Source: Zoogloea dura (GTDB lineage Bacteria; Pseudomonadota; Gammaproteobacteria; Burkholderiales; Rhodocyclaceae). From it: DNA of 64,000 bases. The notes beneath the pieces were generated by a model. The model worked only from the letters and a program-made list of their open reading frames with translations. It ran no database searches and was not told the DNA's origin. Numbering within the stretch: the first letter of the stretch is position 1; each line of letters begins with the position of its first letter. The position numbers were made by a program, and so were the translations under genes. Below are positions 62,982 to 64,000 of this stretch, one piece after another. The stretch covers positions 62,001-126,000 of the forward strand of contig NZ_JABBGA010000010.1 in assembly GCF_012927165.1 (NCBI RefSeq). Direction: 5' to 3'.

Positions 62982-64000
62982 ATGAAACTGAATCTTGGCA
63001 TCCTCCGCGGCATCGTCGACCTGGCCTCACGCAACCTGACGCGCCAGCGGAGACGCTCCCTGCTTGCGCTAGGCACTGTCTGCGGCGGGGTGGTGGCCTT
63101 CCTGCTGGCGGGCGGCTTCATCCACTGGATCTTCCTGCAGATGCGGGAGGCCACCATCCACGCCCAATTGGGGCACATCCAGATCACCCGGCCAGGCTAC
63201 TTCAAGGAGGGCATCAGCGACCCCTACCGCTACCTGTTGCCGGACGACACGTCCGCGGTATCGGCCATCGCCCCCGATCAGATCAGCGCGGTCTCGCCCC
63301 GCCTGGCCTTCAGCGGCCTGGTCAGCAAGGAAGACTCGACCGTATCGTTCATCGGGGAAGGGATCGACCCGGTGCGCGAAGCACCGATCACCAGTGCAAT
63401 CTCGATTGTGTCCGGCAAGGACCTGACTGCCAGCCCACCCGACTCCGCCATAGTCGGCGAAGGACTGGCGGCCAACCTGGGGGTTGCCGCCGGTGATCGC
63501 ATCGTCCTGCTCGTCACCACTTCGAACGGCAGCATCAATGCGGTGGAGCTTACGGTCGCCGGGCTCTTCGCCACCAGCACCAAGGCTTATGACGATACCG
63601 CCCTGCGGGTTCCCATTCCGGTCGCCCGCAAGCTGATGCGGGTCCAGGGCGCCACGAGCTGGGTGGTCCTGCTCCACGAGACATCCCAGACCCAGCCCAC
63701 CGCCGAGCTCTTCCGCTCCAAGCTGCCCCCGAAGGAGTTCGAAGTCGTTCCCTGGGAACAGCTGGCCGACTTCTACACCAAGACGGTAACGCTGTTTTCA
63801 AAGCAGGTGGGCGTCGTGCGCCTGCTGATCGCCATCATCGTCATCCTGACCATCTCGAACACCCTGTCGATGGCCGTCGCCGAACGCACGGGAGAAATCG
63901 GCACCTCCATGGCCCTGGGTGTCCGCCGCAGCGGGATCATGGCGCTGTTCATCTGTGAAGGCCTCCTCCTCGGCACCATAGGCGGGCTGCTCGGCATCGG
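62982..64000 (+). CDS. ABC transporter permease, MacB/LolC-FtsX type (partial, runs off the window)
   Basis: The first 339 codons of a permease. An N-terminal helix (about 25-50, LLALGTVCGGVVAFLLAGGFI) is followed by a MacB-like periplasmic domain (about 55-270) and then the FtsX core helices from about 275 (LLIAIIVILTISNTLSMAVAERTGEIGTSMALG). This topology is used by LolC/E, MacB and similar machines that move lipoproteins or other substrates at the inner membrane. GAGGA lies 6-10 bp before the ATG. ATP-binding subunit not in view. The 255-bp gap upstream has no gene. Confidence 0.88.
   Translation, partial: MKLNLGILRGIVDLASRNLTRQRRRSLLALGTVCGGVVAFLLAGGFIHWIFLQMREATIHAQLGHIQITRPGYFKEGISDPYRYLLPDDTSAVSAIAPDQISAVSPRLAFSGLVSKEDSTVSFIGEGIDPVREAPITSAISIVSGKDLTASPPDSAIVGEGLAANLGVAAGDRIVLLVTTSNGSINAVELTVAGLFATSTKAYDDTALRVPIPVARKLMRVQGATSWVVLLHETSQTQPTAELFRSKLPPKEFEVVPWEQLADFYTKTVTLFSKQVGVVRLLIAIIVILTISNTLSMAVAERTGEIGTSMALGVRRSGIMALFICEGLLLGTIGGLLGI

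Overview
The window is GC-rich (high third-position GC in nearly every gene) and reads as chromosome of a betaproteobacterium, most likely order Rhodocyclales (Azospira/Dechlorosoma, Thauera or Azoarcus relatives). This rests on gene content and order: hemA-prfA-prmC-grxD, an AlgZ/AlgR-type two-component pair next to argH, lut/Dld lactate genes, PEP-CTERM and IPTL-CTERM proteins, and an acs / DUF485 / actP acetate block. The genus is an inference.

Layout. 0-4.7 kb: LytTR response regulator and kinase, argH, and a Ser/Thr kinase fused to a cyclic-nucleotide domain. 4.7-7.9 kb: a compact cluster of a Tat-like exported protein, a PqqD-like protein, an HprK-related kinase and a nucleotidyltransferase (the poorly understood 'HPr-rel-A' type), with a sigma-54-like site upstream. 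7.9-11.5 kb: grxD, prmC, prfA, hemA. 11.6-20.3 kb: lactate use, with a GntR regulator, two strong operators, lutA-lutC-lutB, a respiratory D-lactate dehydrogenase and lactate permease. 20.4-25.9 kb: two diguanylate cyclases around an IPTL-CTERM protein, then a CLC antiporter with fluoride-type motifs. 25.9-32 kb: an accessory stretch of small orphan genes, one intact REP-associated tyrosine transposase (RAYT) element, two internally deleted copies of it, and a 13-unit, 21-bp repeat that encodes similar heptads on both strands.

32-37.8 kb: ferredoxin-NADP reductase, then an ethanolamine operon (permease, EutB, EutC, TorF-type porin) facing an AraC regulator. 38.8-44.3 kb: ribA, a LysR regulator with a palindromic operator, two paired lipoproteins, a decayed P-domain exported-protein pseudogene, and tRNA-Phe. 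44.4-51.4 kb: OmpR/TctE-type two-component system, actP, DUF485 protein and acs. 51.7-59 kb: six overlapping or closely spaced genes for an MSHA/type II-like secretion or pilus machine without pilins. 59-64 kb: argJ, a PEP-CTERM protein behind a sigma-54-like promoter, a nitroreductase-like protein, and a MacB/LolC-like permease cut by the window end.

How it fits together: much of the window handles two- and three-carbon substrates (lactate, acetate, ethanolamine-derived acetaldehyde), each with its own transporter and regulator. A second theme is the cell surface: PEP-CTERM and IPTL-CTERM proteins, the pilus-like machine, c-di-GMP enzymes and the HPr-rel-A cluster. The best candidates for under-described biology are the HPr-rel-A cluster, the RAYT deletion derivatives with conserved in-frame mini-ORFs, and the two-strand heptad repeat.
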